From NCBI GenBank assembly GCA_028532985.1, contig JANCIK010000011.1, forward strand, positions 1,488,001-1,552,000: DNA of 64,000 nt, given 5' to 3'. The translations under genes and the position numbers were made by a program. The notes under the pieces were generated by a model, which saw nothing but the letters and a program-made list of their open reading frames with translations, searched no databases and was not told the DNA's origin. This document shows positions 52,029 to 63,849 of the stretch, piece after piece. Position 1 is the stretch's first letter. Each line of letters begins with the position of its first letter. Source of the DNA: Stropharia rugosoannulata (taxonomy: Eukaryota; Basidiomycota; Agaricomycetes; Agaricales; Strophariaceae).

Positions 52029-53451
52029 ATGGAACCTCAGTACACCTTTCAATTTGATACGTTAAATTCCACCATTTCCAAAGAAAACGATAGTTCCACC
52101 TCTGTCCACATCGTAACAGGCTCTTTCCGCTCACTTTCGTTATCCTTGCTCGCGTTTACCCCCTCTCAACGGTCTATCTCTCACATAAGCACAGTCCCTG
52201 CTTACGGTCCACATCAGTATCTGGCAGTAAACCAGCATAAAACCCGGCTCTATGCAACAAGCTGGGCCCTTCCTCCTTCACTCTCCAGTTGGGAGATTGA
52301 GAAGTCTAATCCGTGGCGGATAAATCACATTAATACCGTATCAATCAGTATGTTCCTGGAAGACTTCTGATAGTTAGAGCTTCTCAAGGATCTACTAGCT
52401 GCTACGTCGTCTTATATCACTGTTCCCCCTCCTTTTAACTTCGCGTATTCTGTTGGAGGGCCTACCGGTGAGTCCCACTTCATCGATCCGGTAACAGGTG
52501 GTCTAGGACAGAAGGTCCAGGAAATCCTCTTCATACCAAAGGACGAGCTGGAGAATGCGGATAAAACCAGGGTAGCTTTGGTATGCACAGTCTCTACAAG
52601 TTAAAATACTTATACTTATAGACGGCTCAGCGATACGGCTCGCATGGGATCGAGTTTTCTTCATCACATCAGTTCGCCTTCGTACCTGTGCTTGGTACTC
52701 ATACTATCGAAATGTATAGTCCCGATACGAATGGTTTTTTGACACATATCTCGTCCAACAAGTCTCCACGTGGAGGCAATGCAAACGACGGACCACGCCA
52801 TGTCAAGGTTCATCCCAACGGTAAGGTTCTGTACTGCATTACAGAACACTGTGAGGAAAGTTGTCCCAGTGCGCAAATCATATTACTGACTTCTCTTCCC
52901 TAGCAAATTTTGTCGATGCGTATGAAATACTGCCCACCAGCCTGAGGCATATATCATCCAAGTCTCTACTCCCATCCAATTTGACGGGCTCAGGGAACCT
53001 ATCCGAGTCTAAGCACTTCTTCCGCGGGGACACCTTAATGCTCTCACCCTCAGCTGCTGGTAGCCCCAATCCTCAGGTTTTAGTAACCACCACGCGCGGT
53101 TCAGATCCATCTCTACGAGGGTGGCTCAGCATATTCTCTCTGGACGAAAATGGTGGATTCAAAAGTCAAGGCGAGGTTGAGCGATATCAAACACAGACTT
53201 CTGGAGGGAAGGCCAATGCAATAGACCTCCTCGCCAAAGACTCAACCGGAGTTGGCCTATGGATTCTTCTTACAGATGATGATGAACTCACAGCATCTTC
53301 TGGGAAGGGCGCGGTACGCGTTTTGGAGTGGGATGGTTGGGCGACTGGTGGAGTCAGGGCAGTGGCAGAATGGCCTTCAGGGACCGATGAGACCGACAGT
53401 GACCCAGAGCTAAGGATACAAGGAGCCAGTCATGCAATTTGGCTGGACTGA
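52029..53451 (+). CDS. Lactonase (6-phosphogluconolactonase/carboxy-muconate cyclase-like beta-propeller)
   Basis: The family (Pfam Lactonase) is a seven-bladed beta-propeller. Fungal members include 3-carboxy-cis,cis-muconate cyclase of protocatechuate catabolism. Exons 52029-52347, 52399-52580, 52631-52850 and 52904-53451 encode 422 residues. Diagnostic blocks are ATSSYITVPPPFNFAYSVGG, VQEILFIPKDELENADKTR, RYGSHGIEFSSSHQFAFVPV, DGPRHVKVHPNGKVLYCITE, and the final GASHAIWLD. Several of these match the muconate-cyclase-like subgroup. There is no signal peptide, so it is probably cytosolic. An intradiol dioxygenase gene lies 2.6 kb downstream, but that protein is secreted, so a shared pathway is only a suggestion. 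Confidence 0.9.
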
Positions 53452-54084
53452 GTGAGAATATTTGATTGCTCCCGCCTGTTTGTTAGCTGATAAACCCATG
53501 GTATAGGTAGTGTAAAACTTGTAGAAGTCAACCAGACTGCGGCGCTACACAGTTTTGAATATCTATGTCATAAAGTATGTGGGAAATTCCTTCCCCCTAC
53601 TGCTGCGCCCGACATGTACCTCGTGGCTGCTATAAATATGATCGGGCTTCATCCTTTCGACGTGAGTGGTTTATTTTTTAAGTGCTGTCAACCAGGTGCA
53701 CTTTTACTCATGCGTAGCGAATCTTTGGAGACTTGGTTGGTTTCTATTCAAACTATGAGAGCTAAAGGTGATTTGTACAGGTTCATTGTTGCTCGGACCG
53801 CATGCTATAGTATGATTTTGTCGACCGCCGTTCTCTTGATCTGAGTCTCAAGTTTCACACTATCTTATTTACAAGTGCAGTTTATATAAATAAGCAGCAT
53901 GGATGTGTGAAGATACGCATACTACCGCTGCCCTCACCGGCAGAATTTAGTAATGTGTACAAGGCATAATGCTTCTGGGGCTTATGCGCCTGTCTCACGC
54001 GAAACAGCGGTATGGACAGGTTGACATACTTAAGGGAAACTCCAACTTTGACATCGTCCCCCAGATCACTCCGAACCCCCAACC
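53452..54084. other. Intergenic, about 0.6 kb
   Basis: No credible gene. The 76-codon frame at 53614-53844 shows no domain or partner exon. The right end is the promoter of the secreted aldolase-fold gene. Confidence 0.4.
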
Positions 54085-55375
54085 ATGCAGCTCTTAGCGT
54101 GCCTTGTTCTTGCTGCCTTCTGGACAACGTCTTTGGCTAAAGGGAAGAAGAGCGAAATCACCAAGGCGGCGAAGACAGTCACTCCTACCGTCCTAAGTGC
54201 GACGACCGACTTACTGGATGCAAATCGTAAGGTAGCCTATGCTCTCTTAAATGGATGATTCTTACTGTTGTCCTTCAGATATACTGCATTTTTTAGATAT
54301 CGTCGACGCGTTTGGTCATGTATCAGTGAGAAACCCTGACAATGCTAGCGAATTTTTCCTGTAAGGACTCTTGCACTGCTGTTACAGCTCTATTTCTATT
54401 CACCATGCAACAGATCATTTTCTCTGGCGCCTGCATTGACGAAGTCCACATCTATTGTGACGTAAGTTACCGTATAGTAGTCATCTTGATTCCAACTTGA
54501 CTTGCTAGGGTTACCCGAAAAATCTAGTTATGCAATCGATAATGCTACTGCTTTATCTTTGACTTTCAACACCTCTGTGACCGGCGATGCCATTCCATCT
54601 GGATTTGCTGAGCGTTTCATCCACTCCGAGGTGCGTAATGCTTAGCATTGATTGGTACGAATTTCTAAAGCCGTGCTGCCTCTGTAGATATACAAGGCCT
54701 TTCCAGACGTTCTAGGCGTCGTTCACAGTCACACAACAGCAGTCCTTCCTTTTGCTGCTGCCAATGTACCCCTGACTGCACAAATACACACAGTAAGTTC
54801 TTTGCAATATCGTGATCTTTCCTTCTCTATATACTTGTAAAGGCTGGATCAGTGGGAACCATTGGAACGCCCATCTTCGATACCTCGAATCTACCAACAA
54901 GTGTTCTTCCTGACGATCAACCACACGACCTCTTAATCAGGACAGCCGTTTTAGGAGATGCTCTCGCCAATACTTTTTCCAATGACAGCCAAGTACGTCC
55001 TCAACGTGGTTAAGAAGATGGTCAACTTGAGCTCTAGTTTCAGATCGTACTGATGAAAGGGCACGGTATGGCCGTCCGAGGGGCATCAGTACGCGACGCC
55101 GTTTTCAGGGCATTCTACACGACGGAGGATGCGAAAGTGCAATTCCAGGCAAGGATGCTAGGAATGGATGTCGGTCTTACAGCAAGACAAGCGGCCGATG
55201 CTGCTAATACTACGGAAAGCGTCTCTCTGTGAGTATTATGTTAACAACATATAATGGTGTTTGACAGTACTTGTCTAGCTTGGACCGCGCGTGGCAGCTA
55301 TGGCAAGGCCAAGTGGACATTAGTGACCTATACACCAACGATTTGAGAAAACCCACCATTGCAGACTCGGACTAA
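54085..55375 (+). CDS. Secreted class II aldolase/adducin-fold protein
   Basis: The fold includes metal-dependent sugar-phosphate aldolases and epimerases, normally cytosolic. Eight exons (54085-54226, 54279-54360, 54414-54461, 54528-54630, 54688-54792, 54843-54992, 55044-55228, 55279-55375) encode 303 residues. MQLLACLVLAAFWTTSLAKG is a good signal peptide. The fold motifs are GHVSVRNPDNASEFFLS near the N-terminus, VVHSHTTAVLPFAAANVPLT with the HxH metal pair, and LMKGHGMAVRGASVRDAVFR with the third His. A cluster of Asn-X-Ser/Thr sites (NASEF, NATAL, NTSVT, NDSQ, NTTES) fits a secreted glycoprotein. The exon 4 acceptor (after AATCTAG) is the only one that keeps phase. The substrate is unknown. 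Confidence 0.88.
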
Positions 55376-56098
55376 ATAATGCTATCTCTTACTCTTTCAG
55401 TTCAATCTGGCATGGTCATTCGGAGAAACTCAATGGACACACAGCATAATTTACGAGTTCATTTTCGTCATTTTATAACCGAAAGCCCGTTACAGTAACA
55501 TCCCAAAAAAGCTTGGAAAAAATGCCGTCAAAGTTTGTGAGAGAACTTCGAGATCAGACCGGTGCCAGGGATCTGTGTGAGAACACTTGAGCCCGTGCGC
55601 CCGGCAATAAATTTAGCCAAATAGTGTAGCCTTTACAGTACTTAACCATCACCATCTCAATTGAATGGCATCCATTACTACTTACGCGGTTTTGTGTCTA
55701 CTACGAATTGCTGCATGTCCATTTTTCTATTACATTCAACCATAAAAAGTCTAAGCATGATCAGTAGTATTACTGACTTTTGCTCTTAGTGGTATGTTCA
55801 GTTCCAAAATGAAAGCACAACATACAGAATCCTGTTGCTTATAGCCCAGTGTGTGTACGCGTTTAGTCCAAAATGCACTCGTGATGCACGATCCTGCGCT
55901 CAAAATGGGAAGAGGTCCGTTGAAGGTTGTGCGCCTGGCCATGCGACTCTCTCGGACGGGTCTTCTTACGACTTCTTCGCACGAATAGCTCCTCCCTGCA
56001 TGGGAAATTATATGTAATAAAAGCAACGGAAAGCCTAAAGACCCGAGTCAACTCCAGCCCATTCATTGCGCTGTTGGACTTGCACCTCATACGCAAGC
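55376..56098. other. Intergenic, about 0.7 kb
   Basis: Frames here (for example 55751-56026, -) overlap each other and carry no signature. The right end is the promoter of the intradiol dioxygenase gene. Confidence 0.4.
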
Positions 56099-57450
56099 AT
56101 GCTCAGTATAATCTACTTCGTTTTTCTGAGCATCAATCAAGCCTTCGCTCATCACTCGCCGAAAACGGACCACGAGATTGAGGTTCAGCGCGCTTTGCAG
56201 GCCGCTGCATATCACGTACGTTATCTAGCCTCCTACAACCGTTGGAAGACGTTCCGACGATGATTCGATAGTGTGCACCAGCGGTCGAATCGTTCACAGC
56301 ATCACGCAAGAAAGCATGGGCTCAACGAACACTTGCAGGCATGCCAGGCGTTCCCGGACAACAACATCTGTTCTCCGCTGAGACATACGCTGATCTCTCA
56401 GACAAGCCTCACGACGACGAAATAGGCCATGGTGACGAGACGCTGATGAACTGCACCCCAATATCCGACACCCATATTCAGAATAATACCTGCGTTCTCG
56501 CTCCTGAAGTTACCGAAGGACCCTACTATCATACGGAAGGCCATGTGATCCGGCAGAATATTGCAGAGTTGCAGGATGGCCTATTATTGGTATGTCGAGT
56601 GAAGCAGTTGAATCAAGCGACTACTGACTGCTCGTAGCTCTTGGATATTGGTGTGATCGACGTGGAGACGTGCCAACCTCTACCGAATGTCTTGGTGGAC
56701 ATTTGGCAAGCCAATGCTACTGGCTACTATGCAGGTACGATTAAAATGTTAAGAGAAGTACAGTACGTGACTCAGTTCTGATACTCTTTTAGGACATCCT
56801 GTTCCTCATCCTCATTTGAAGGATGCAGGCCCTGCTACGGAGGGTCCCAGACGAGGACTTATGCCCGCTTACCCAAGAACTGTTCACGAAGAAACATGGC
56901 TGCGGGGAGCTTGGCCAACAGATAAAAACGGAGTTGTCCAGTTTACCAGTGAGTTTGCGCTACCCATCTTGTTACGAGGTTAATGTTGAACTTATTCTTC
57001 TAGCCATCTACCCCGGTTATTACACAGGACGCGCGACGCATGTCCACACTAAGGTGTTCCCTGAGTGGTCCGTCATTCCCGAGAACAACACGTTCAAAGC
57101 TGGACGTCTTGTACATACTGGCCAGTGGTTCTTCGACGAGCAAATGAACGCTGTCATCGATAAGATGTACCCATACGTGACAAATCCAATCAAGGATACT
57201 CGGGGACGTACACCCAACATTCAAGACTCTTTAAATATTTTCCATGATTCTCATGGACCTGAGGGAAAGTACAACCCCGTCTTCAAAGTCCACCTACTTG
57301 GCGGTGTTCTATCGCAGGGGTTGGTTGGTTATATTACAATGGTGAGGTTTCTTCTCAGCCTTTGCATTGCATTAAACGCATTCTAATAAATACATTATCC
57401 TAAAGGGTGTAAACGGTAGTGCTTCGTATGACAACTTTTGGAAGGGTTGA
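56099..57450 (+). CDS. Secreted intradiol ring-cleavage dioxygenase-like protein
   Basis: Intradiol dioxygenases use non-heme Fe(III) to cleave catechol-type rings between the hydroxyls. Fungal extracellular members may act on lignin- or tannin-derived catechols. Exons 56099-56215, 56272-56589, 56638-56734, 56793-56948, 57004-57341 and 57406-57450 encode 356 residues. MLSIIYFVFLSINQAFAHH is a signal peptide, with HHSPKTDH just after the cleavage site. The domain starts at CVLAPEVTEGPYY. PLPNVLVDIWQANATGYYAG supplies the first Tyr. IYPGYYTGRATHVHTKVF holds the second Tyr, the catalytic Arg and the two His ligands. All four iron ligands are therefore present. The protein ends shortly after NFWKG. 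Confidence 0.93.
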
Positions 57451-58061
57451 TCTCCTTTGTGTTTAACAGGTTCTGAAAAGCAGGACCCTAAACGTATATC
57501 AGTTTTTTAAGAATAAAAATTCAGTAAAAATTAAGCGTAAAAGTTTGGTAAAGGTTGGTTTGATTGTGAGCAGCACCGTTCTGCAAAGCTTGAAACTAAT
57601 CTGCAAAGTTGGCTACTTCCCAGAATTTCGCAAGAGATCTTTGCGACTTGACTTTGTCGTCGTAACTTCAGCTTGCGTACGCTCAAACGCGACATGAAAC
57701 CCAAATGCTGAGTGCTGAGCCAACGCTGAGCATTAATTGGCCGAGCGTTAGCCGAGCGGATCTGGGAGTCGTTCAGTACTATAACTCCGATTCAAATTAA
57801 ATTCATTCCTGCTCACTCAGTCTCGGTTGACTCTATAAAACCATACAAGCAATGAACGTTTGAACAGTAAACTAAATTACTTAATGACAAGAAGAGTACA
57901 ATAACACCATTCCTCACTTATATCTCCAACCCCAGCCTATGGACTTTTTGCAAAGGCCCAGGTTCACGAGCCGATGATCCTTGCACCTTAACAGGCAATG
58001 ATACATACTATCTTTTTGCTATTCTTTCATCTTCACTATAGTTTCATCTGCTGTCGACACT
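57451..58061. other. Intergenic, about 0.6 kb
   Basis: No coding sequence seen. A stretch near 57706-57771 repeats GCTGAG/CCGAGCG-type words, but no clean inverted or tandem repeat could be defined by eye. Confidence 0.4.
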
Positions 58062-59544
58062 ATGCAGACTCTCTCTAAGGAAGCTTTACATGAAATTCTT
58101 CGGCGAGGACAACCAATCCTAGGTGAGACGACCCGTCAAGATTAAACACAAACGTACCACAACGGACCTTGATTTCCAGGTTCATTGAATGACTTTGAGG
58201 AGACTGGACCGCTCGCTGAATGGATGTGCGACGTCGCCGATGGTGTTAAAATCGTACATATGAATCTCCCTGGGACTCACGACACTTGTACTTGTAAGCT
58301 CTTGTCATTTTCCTATATTTTCCTGGCCCAAGACATGTTTCGTTGAAGGGAATTATACGCCGGAAGTCCAGGAATCGCTCGAGAGATATACAGGCCCGTT
58401 CGTGTCGCTTGATCAGATCTATGAGCAGTGCAAGTGACATACCACCCCAGGATACCCGATTCTACGATCTACCGATGTCAACAACACTCTATCTTCAAGA
58501 TGTTGAACGAGGGCATCCGCGTATTTGACTTGCGCTACTCTTGGAACCCGGGTCAGGATACTATCGGCTTTTATCACTCGTTGGCGCTGCTAAGCCCAAC
58601 AACAAGAATGGAAGATGTGTTTTTTGGGCTGTATGCGTGGCTTGATAGACATCCCAGCGAAGCCTTGATGGTCTCTTTGAACTATGAGCACGGCAGTCCA
58701 ACAAAAGACGATGCACAGCTCCAGGAACAGTTGTACCATATACTTAACTCGGATGTGGCTCGACGTTACTGGGTACGGGCTAGTGGAAAGGTAGGTCTGT
58801 CGCATAGATCGATACCAACTGCGTCACTCCTTAGCTGATATATCTGTGAAGCTGGGGACACTGGGTGATTCTCGTGGCAAGATTATCTTGATACAGAGAT
58901 TCGATTATGACAAACTTCCTGGACATCTGACTGAGCGGTTTGGAATCCACCTTGATCCAAGACACTGGACAGTAAATGGGAAATCAATAGAGCATCTGTA
59001 CAACGCCTCTGAAGGGCAGTATGCATATATTCAGGTATGTACTACAATTTCCCAGCTCACCCGTCCTTGATGAAGGCATTTCTCAGGACCACTATCAGCT
59101 TGATCCTTCTGAAGATGAGAATCCGCAGTCCTGTATACAAGAAAAGCTCAGAATTACGAAGAATCACTTGGAACAGGCAATTGACAAGAATCTTCATCCC
59201 GATCAACTTTATATCAGCTTTGCTAGCGCAGCTTTCCGTTTTGAAGAGCCGTCTCTAGTGCCAAAGGTAAGCATAAAAACCGACTGCTCTACGGTTCTCA
59301 TAACTCTCCTCGCAGGTGTATGCATTGGGAAATGGCGAAGATATCCCTAGAGGGGTTAATCATGGCCTTTTGGATTGGCTGCGTGCTAATCAAGGCAAAA
59401 GATTTGGGATCATCCGTGCGTCACCCATTCTATATTCTTGCTAAACTTTATACTTATCTCATCTTTTAAGTCCTTGACTTTTATGATGACGTTCCTGGTC
59501 TAATTGAGGCCATAGTCAAGCAGAACGTGCTTGCTAAAATCTGA
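58062..59544 (+). CDS. PLC-like phosphodiesterase (PI-PLC X-type fold), copy A, no signal peptide
   Basis: The fold cleaves phosphodiesters such as phosphatidylinositol or lysophospholipid head groups. Eight exons (58062-58122, 58180-58293, 58349-58397, 58451-58790, 58852-59034, 59087-59266, 59316-59415, 59471-59544) encode 366 residues. The catalytic loop is HMNLPGTHDTCTWNYTP, and a second His is in DTIGFYHSLALLSP. FDLRYSWNPGQDTIGF, GKIILIQRFDYDKLPGHLTE and QLYISFASAAF are family blocks. The start MQTLSKEALHEILRRG gives no signal peptide, unlike the convergent copy B. Copy A therefore seems intracellular, unless an upstream exon is missing. The exon 3 donor (GTTCGT) was chosen by comparison with copy B. 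Confidence 0.85.
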
Positions 59545-59644
59545 GAGCATTATTTCACGCATTCAATTCAAAGCTTTTAAACAAAGAAAGAAGCTAAAAG
59601 GCGTTCACTACATTTCTCGACATAGCACGATCAAAAAGCAAGGC

Positions 59645-61258
59645 TCAAAGTCCGATTGCGGCCTCAATCAGGCCTGGTAAAATATTGTAGAAATCAAACA
59701 CTGCAGGCGGGTGGTCAGTTTGGATCTCATGCTTCAATACCAAAAGATACGCAAGCACTTACTGATAATGCCGAATCGTTGCCCTTTGCGGGCTTGCAGC
59801 CAGGGAAGTAGTCTCTGTTCCATCCCCGGAATGGCTGTCCCGTTTCCTATGGCGAAAGTCTTTTACAGAATTCAGGTCCCGAAGGTTTCACCATCAAGCA
59901 ACCCAACTTACCTCAGGCGTCACATAAGGAGTATCATCGATAAACGCAGCGCTGGCAAAACTGATGTACAACTGATCTGGGTTCAGGTCGGTGCGTGTTG
60001 CGTTTGTGAGATGCGCGACTACTGCGTCGTACTTTGCTTCTATGTATGCGGCTGTGCCAGATCCTAGGGGGAGGTCAGCGCTGATTTCATAAAAGTCCTA
60101 TCCCTTCTGTGTTAGCTTTCTGGTTATTCCAAAGGGAGGTCAATACTACCTCGATAAAGGCTATCTGGTTCTTTTCGACGTTGTACGTGAGCTCAATAAT
60201 CTTTCCGTTGTCTGTCCAATGCTGTGGGTCGAGTGGAATTCCAAAGCGCCTCGTCAAGTTTGATGGAAGAAGATCATAGCTGAAGCGCTGAAGAAGCGTC
60301 AACTTTCCTCGCGCTTCTCCCAACGTTCCAAGCTAAGGTAGGCTTGAGTTTAGCTCGCCTCGGAACAACTGGAGCTTCTTACCGTTCCATTTGTCTGCAC
60401 CCAATATTTCTGAGCTAAGGGCGAGTTCAAGACATTGTAAAGCATTTCATAGAACTCGGGGTCTTCTATTGTGCCTGTGCCAGACTCATGGTTGATCGAT
60501 ACTAGAACGGCTTCTGTCGGATGATTGTCCAGCCAATTGTACAAACCGAAGAACACATCTTCTACACGCGTTGTCGGGCTAAGGAGTGAAACGGCTTCGT
60601 AATCGTTAACGAAGAGTGTTGTATGGATGTTTATCTGAGTACCTACAGTGCCAGAATCCAATGGTATCGTTTCCAGGGTTATACGCTAGACGAAGATCGA
60701 ATACTCGTATGCCTTCATTCAAAGATTGAAGGATAGAATGTTCTTGACAACGATTTACGAATGCAGGAGGAAGGCTATACGACAGAGTGCGAGCGCTTGA
60801 GCATTACGATAGAATGACGAGGACTCGTGAATAAACTTACGGCCCAGTATATCTAACAAGTGAATCCTGTGTGGCCTGCGTATAATTCCCTGATTTCGGA
60901 CTGTTTAATGCCTCGGTAGTTTTGAACTTGACAAGTAAGATAACCCACATGTCGATGTATCATGTGTGCCCGGTAGGTTCATATGAACCAGTTTGGTATT
61001 GTCCGGAACGCGCGCCATCCAGTCGCAGGTCTTGACTGATTTAGAGCAGCCAGTATCAAATCCTAAATGACACGTGAATAAGACTCTGCACTTCAGCTTC
61101 AACCTAAACCCACCAGCGATTGGAGCAGCCCGGCTCGCAATATCATCCAATGCTTGCTGGGCTAAAAATGCTTGCGAGGGTGGACTTGGTGCTGCCCATG
61201 CTGAGATGGAAAGGCCCCAGAAAACAAGTTGGAATAAGGAAAGCTTCAGTAGATGCAT
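59645..61258 (-). CDS. PLC-like phosphodiesterase (PI-PLC X-type fold), copy B, secreted
   Basis: Nine exons (61258-61114, 61062-60949, 60889-60841, 60774-60647, 60594-60383, 60332-60150, 60097-59912, 59859-59763, 59700-59645) encode 389 residues. MHLLKLSLFQLVFWGLSISA is a strong signal peptide. The catalytic motif reads HMNLPGTHDTSTWNYTQ, and the second His is in GNDTIGFWHSVSLLSP. WLDNHPTEAVLVSINHESG and QLYISFASAAFIDDTPYVTP are shared with copy A. Exons 2, 3 and 6 equal the matching exons of copy A in length (114, 49 and 183 nt). Exons 4 and 5 (128+212 nt) together equal a single 340-nt exon there. The 3' ends of the two genes are only 100 bp apart. Substrate unknown. Confidence 0.9.
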
Positions 61259-61788
61259 GGCTTCACGCAGCTCTGTGTATTGGCTCGATATTTAAGCCGG
61301 TCGACTGACACTTATTGACCGGTGCTCTTAGGGTGACGGTATTTATCCTGGTGTTAGTTACAAAGTATATGAGGGGATGGCTGGTGTTTCGGTTTATATC
61401 CAGAGGAGGGACGGCCAGAAGGATATTTATTTAGGACGCGAAGAGTGAAATGAGATGCACCTACTAAGCGGCCTTACTAACCGCATGGTAAGTGACGAAC
61501 GTTTCAAAGTCATGTTCAACTTACGAAGCGCATAAGCGCGCGGCTTAGGCGGGCCGGGCTGTTCCATGTCGTCCTGTATTAGACTTCCATTGGCTTCTTA
61601 CATAGGACTTCCAAGCCAGCCTAGCTTCTTTCTTCTGTATGACCTGGCACTCCAAGAACGTTCCAATAGCAGCAATTTGACCATCTCATATCACGTTGCA
61701 GGCTAATGGCGCGAGTTTTAAGTCACCTCTACGACGGTCCGTGAGGCTTCTACCGTACGCCCACCTTCACCAAGAACACCTCTAAGCA
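61259..61788. promoter_or_regulatory. Divergent promoter between two secreted phosphate-releasing enzymes
   Basis: This 530-bp interval separates the start codons of the secreted PLC-like gene (-) and the secreted histidine phosphatase gene (+). No clear TATA box for the right gene is seen; a GATATTTAAGC element near 61288-61298 may serve the left gene. I found no CACGTG (Pho4-type) site in the interval. One exists at 61071-61076, inside intron 1 of the PLC-like gene. Confidence 0.4.
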
Positions 61789-63849
61789 ATGTTTCTAGTA
61801 ACTTCGTTTCTTCTTGCTGTGACGACATCTGTGTATGGCGATATTACTCACTATCCACCTACATCGACCAACATCAACAACCTCACCTTTGTTCTCGATG
61901 GTTCAGGTTCACCAGGGATATTCAATTCTTCCTTTACGCCGACAGCACAGTATGGATTATATAACTGGTGCAATATGCCGCACGTAAGATCGCAGGAATA
62001 TCGGTATATTTCGTCTGTGTTTTCCAGTTCCATCTCTTAATGATCGTAGAACACCACCGAAAGAGTTCACTCTGGCCTATGTGGAAGTAATTCAAAGGCA
62101 CCATAAACGCACTCCCTACGCCTCCAACACGTTTTTCAAGGAGGACATTACTTGGTCCTGTGATGGCTCGGGACCTACGTATGGTGGAACATCGTGAGCT
62201 CTTTCATATTTTGACATACAAAGACATGTATACGTATAATTGCTCGACAAGCCCGCAAAATACAGTAGCTCCTGTACAAGTTAGTCCTTTGCCATTCTGC
62301 ATTAACGTTTAACATTTATTAAGCTAATGTACATTTATCAGTGGCAAGCGTTCGCGGACGCGCAAAATCCTTGGACAGCGACAGTTGGTCCAGGATTTAT
62401 TGGTAGCAGGTGCGTTGTCTATTCGAGCACTATCGTGATGCAAACATTCTCTTTAGCTGTCAATTCCCTCAAATTACAGCAGATGGCTTACAAGACTCGT
62501 TCATTCATGGCACAGTGTGTTATCCTCTTATAGCACTGGTCCCATGCTTATGTCGTTTGTACAGGACTTGCGTGGCGTTTATGCTCAACGACTGGGACTT
62601 CATCCTTCACTTGACGCCAGTCAGGTCCAAGTTCGTGTGTATTCAAAAATGGTTTTATTTAATCCGAGCTAACTTTATGCAGGAGTCACTAATAACGAGA
62701 TTACCTCCCAAGTAGCATCGGGACTTCTTGCGGGTCTTTTCCCCAGATCCAATCCTCAGTATATATCTGTAAAAATCCAGTCCTCTAACTACGACTCTCT
62801 GGAGCCGCGATATTCATGTCCTGTTGCTTCAACACTGCGTTCAGCCTATACAACCGGAAACGATGGCCAATTGTGGCAAGCGCACTTGACCGGGGCTGCG
62901 CCTCTTTACGCCAAATTGGATGCAGTGTCCGGTATTTCTCCCAACGATAATGCAGGCTGGCATACAAGTTTTGATCAGTCAGTGTTACATATTTATGTTC
63001 AGAGCATCTTCAGTGCTGAATCATTACTTTTAGCTACTATGATAATCTCAGCGCCAAGTTATGCCATGGAAAATCTCTTCCCTGTAATGTCAACGATACC
63101 TCGCTATGTGTTACCGAGGACGAGGTCAGCGCATTTCCATTTCCACATGTAATATCTCATATTTACCTTAACACAGGCAAATGAAGTTTTCCGCCTCGGA
63201 AACTGGGAGTACTCTTATCAATTCCGAGATGCTCCAAACTCTGCGAAGTACTCTGCCCTGAGCTACGGAGTCTGGGTACTTGAGTTGAGGGCACACTTGC
63301 AAGCGATAGTTGACGGGACATCGAAAGTATGTGTTTCGCGTGAATGCAGATGCGACAGCGGAGTCTGATACACTACAGTTGAAATACTTCCATAATATCG
63401 CCCATGATGGCTCTATGTCTCCACTGCTTGGATTTTTGCAGGTGGACCAGATGGTCTGGCCTGGGATGTAAGTGGATTCATCTTTCGATTTCGTATTTCT
63501 CGCTGACACCGGTCTATTTAACAGGGGATCTGAGGTATTCATTTTCTGCCATTCACTGACATATGTAGTACCTGTCCTGACTTCCTGCGTCTACAGGTCG
63601 TTTTTGAACTCTATCAGCAAAAGCAAAACCCGAAGTCTCAGTACTATATACGTGTGCTTTGGGGAGGACAACCAATGAAGACTTCCTTGCCTCTCGGTGT
63701 TCTGGACATGATACCACTCTCCGAGTTTTTTTCCTGTACGTATCCATACTTTCAATGTCACGTAGGAGAACTAACCGCTCTCTACAGATATAGATACAAG
63801 TATTGGAAGTTCAAGCGATTTATTTTCTGGGTGTACTGTTGGGCAATGA
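61789..63849 (+). CDS. Secreted histidine acid phosphatase (histidine phosphatase superfamily, clade 2)
   Basis: Such enzymes release phosphate from phytate or other monoesters outside the cell. Model exons are 61789-62003, 62050-62183, 62224-62279, 62342-62409, 62457-62514, 62565-62634, 62683-62977, 63034-63124, 63177-63326, 63379-63467, 63525-63534, 63597-63735 and 63788-63849 (478 residues). MFLVTSFLLAVTTSVYG is the signal peptide. The catalytic His motif is VEVIQRHHKRTPYASNTF, with His in place of the usual Gly, a form common in basidiomycetes. The second active-site motif is NIAHDGSMSPLLGFL (HD). CQFPQITADGLQDSFIHG and YRPYTN-type C-terminal blocks are family-like. Exons 2 to 4 (62140-62345) are uncertain. 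One exon is only 10 nt. Confidence 0.85.

Noticed and set aside
57700..57790. Possible inverted or tandem repeat of GCTGAG/CCGAGCG words
   Set aside because: The words recur but do not form a regular array or a stable stem by eye.
58434..58450. 17-nt intron in PLC-like copy A joining ...EQCK to IPDSTIYRC
   Set aside because: Too short to be spliced. Comparison with copy B shows the true donor is GTTCGT at 58398, giving a normal 53-nt intron.
61071..61076. CACGTG motif as a Pho4-type regulatory site
   Set aside because: It lies in intron 1 of the PLC-like gene rather than in the shared promoter, and a single palindromic hexamer is expected by chance.
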